Below are positions 5,496-6,184 of a DNA stretch of 6,184 bases, piece after piece. The notes under the pieces are model-generated. The model was not told the DNA's origin, did no database searches, and saw only the letters and a program-made list of their open reading frames with translations. This DNA comes from Kiritimatiellia bacterium. GTDB taxonomy: Bacteria > Verrucomicrobiota > Kiritimatiellia > RFP12 > UBA1067. The stretch's first letter is position 1, and each line of letters starts with the position of its first letter. Where the stretch lies: NCBI GenBank assembly GCA_017385345.1, contig JAFNRY010000338.1, positions 1 through 6,184 on the forward strand. The letters run 5' to 3'. Both the position numbers and the translations under genes were made by a program.

Positions 5496-6184
5496 GTGAA
5501 AAAAACAAGGTTGTCGATAATGGCCGCGATATTTGCGGCCGCGTTGTCGGCCGCAGGGACGGACGGCTCCGGCAAGACCGCGGAAAACGAGACGGAAATA
5601 TGGAACGAAGGCGTAGGATTCTATCTCGCCGGCGATTCCACGAACGCGCTGAAAACGCTCAGAGGGCTGATGCTTTCGCGCGAATACGGGGCGCGCGCGG
5701 CGGAAGTGGTCGCTAAAATACAAAACGACGAGGCCCGCAGGCCGGGTTGCACGAACGCCCTGGAAAGACTTGAAGAGGCGGCGGCCGCCGCGCAGATCGC
5801 CCTGCGGGCGGCGCCCGGCGAAAAACGCGCCAACGACAACTTCACCCGCGCCATCGACGGCCTCGCCGCGCTCCGCGAAACGGAGCGCATCAACAAAATC
5901 CTCGAATCCTCCCGCGGGAAAGACCCCGCCGCCCTTCTCGCGGACGCAACCGCCGGCATCCGCCGCGCCATGGAAGAATTCGAGACGGTTCTCACCAACG
6001 CGCCTCAGGCCGCCGTGGCCGCAGCCGACGGGCTTTCCGCCGAAATATCGAGGCTGGCGGACGTCTGGATACCGGTGAAAGAAGCAATCTGCGCGGCGGT
6101 CACCAACAAGGAGGACGCGGCGACGATATCGGGACGCGTCGATGCGGCGCGGGAGAAAACCGCGAAGGCCGCCTCTCTCGCCGG
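5496..6184 (+). CDS. Exported Ala-rich helical protein, function unknown (3' end outside window)
   Basis: An open frame of 229 codons starts at GTG 5496 and runs off the window without a stop. I do not recognise the product. It opens with Met-Lys-Lys-Thr-Arg and a hydrophobic run (residues 6-20), a good signal peptide with likely cleavage near Ser-Ala-Ala (18-20). Residues 35-60 (Trp-Asn-Glu-Gly, Tyr-Leu-Ala-Gly-Asp, then Ala-Leu-x-x-Leu) look like one tetratricopeptide-type helix pair. Residues 88-130 may be a second, with Ala-Leu-Arg-Ala-Ala-Pro followed by Asn-x-x-x-Ala. The remainder is Ala/Glu-rich and helical. Such TPR-like exported proteins occur beside von Willebrand-type (Bat) operons in related phyla, but nothing here proves that link. 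GTG is chosen because it supplies the basic signal-peptide end; ATG at 5520 has a weak AAGG 9 nt upstream but loses that end. GTG has no SD and sits just after a promoter -10. Confidence 0.75.
   Translation, partial: MKKTRLSIMAAIFAAALSAAGTDGSGKTAENETEIWNEGVGFYLAGDSTNALKTLRGLMLSREYGARAAEVVAKIQNDEARRPGCTNALERLEEAAAAAQIALRAAPGEKRANDNFTRAIDGLAALRETERINKILESSRGKDPAALLADATAGIRRAMEEFETVLTNAPQAAVAAADGLSAEISRLADVWIPVKEAICAAVTNKEDAATISGRVDAAREKTAKAASLA

Noticed and set aside
5445..5723. Minus-strand 92-codon open frame across the divergent region
   Set aside because: It is antisense to the rightward exported gene and runs through the promoter region; its composition is Arg-rich and motif-free.

Overview
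The window is a compact, GC-rich bacterial locus. Six genes run leftward on the minus strand as a tight block: parC, a small His/Pro/Val-rich exported protein, tmk, a tolQ/exbB-type gene, a tolR/exbD-type gene and a TonB/TolA-like gene. A seventh gene diverges rightward and leaves the window incomplete. Translation starts follow a Gram-negative style, with Shine-Dalgarno (SD) sites often buried in the end of the preceding gene. ParC resembles, from memory, the Bacteroidetes/PVC-type topoisomerase IV A subunit. Together with the envelope energiser genes and the glycine/histidine-rich exported protein, this suggests a Gram-negative of the PVC superphylum (Lentisphaerota/Kiritimatiellota or similar). 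That placement is inference and has not been tested by a search.

Layout, in order of transcription of the leftward unit: parC (3192-5393) has a TTG start and a disordered N-terminal tail. After 19 nt comes a 160-residue secreted protein (2690-3172) with a native His6 run and a 15-bp tandem repeat. After 2 nt comes tmk (2022-2687), and after 6 nt a TolQ-like proton channel (1287-2015). After 2 nt comes a TolR/ExbD-like stator with a GTG start (868-1284). Directly abutting it is the TonB/TolA-like periplasm-spanning protein (4-867), whose stop lies 3 nt from the window edge. No terminator or internal promoter is evident between these genes, so one transcript is likely. It would join chromosome decatenation (ParC), dTTP supply (Tmk) and an inner-membrane proton-driven machine (TolQ-TolR-TonB/TolA).

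The only real intergenic region is the 102 bp between the divergent starts (5394-5495). It holds two back-to-back extended -10 promoter elements of nearly identical sequence and a perfect 14-bp palindrome. The rightward promoter sits so close to the rightward gene's GTG that its transcript would be leaderless or nearly so. The rightward gene (5496 to the window end) encodes an exported, Ala-rich helical protein that I do not recognise with confidence.

There are no RNA genes, insertion sequences, CRISPR arrays or clear signs of recent transfer. The most interesting material is the divergent control region, the unusual small protein embedded between two essential genes, and departures from canonical residues in the Tol/Ton-type motor.
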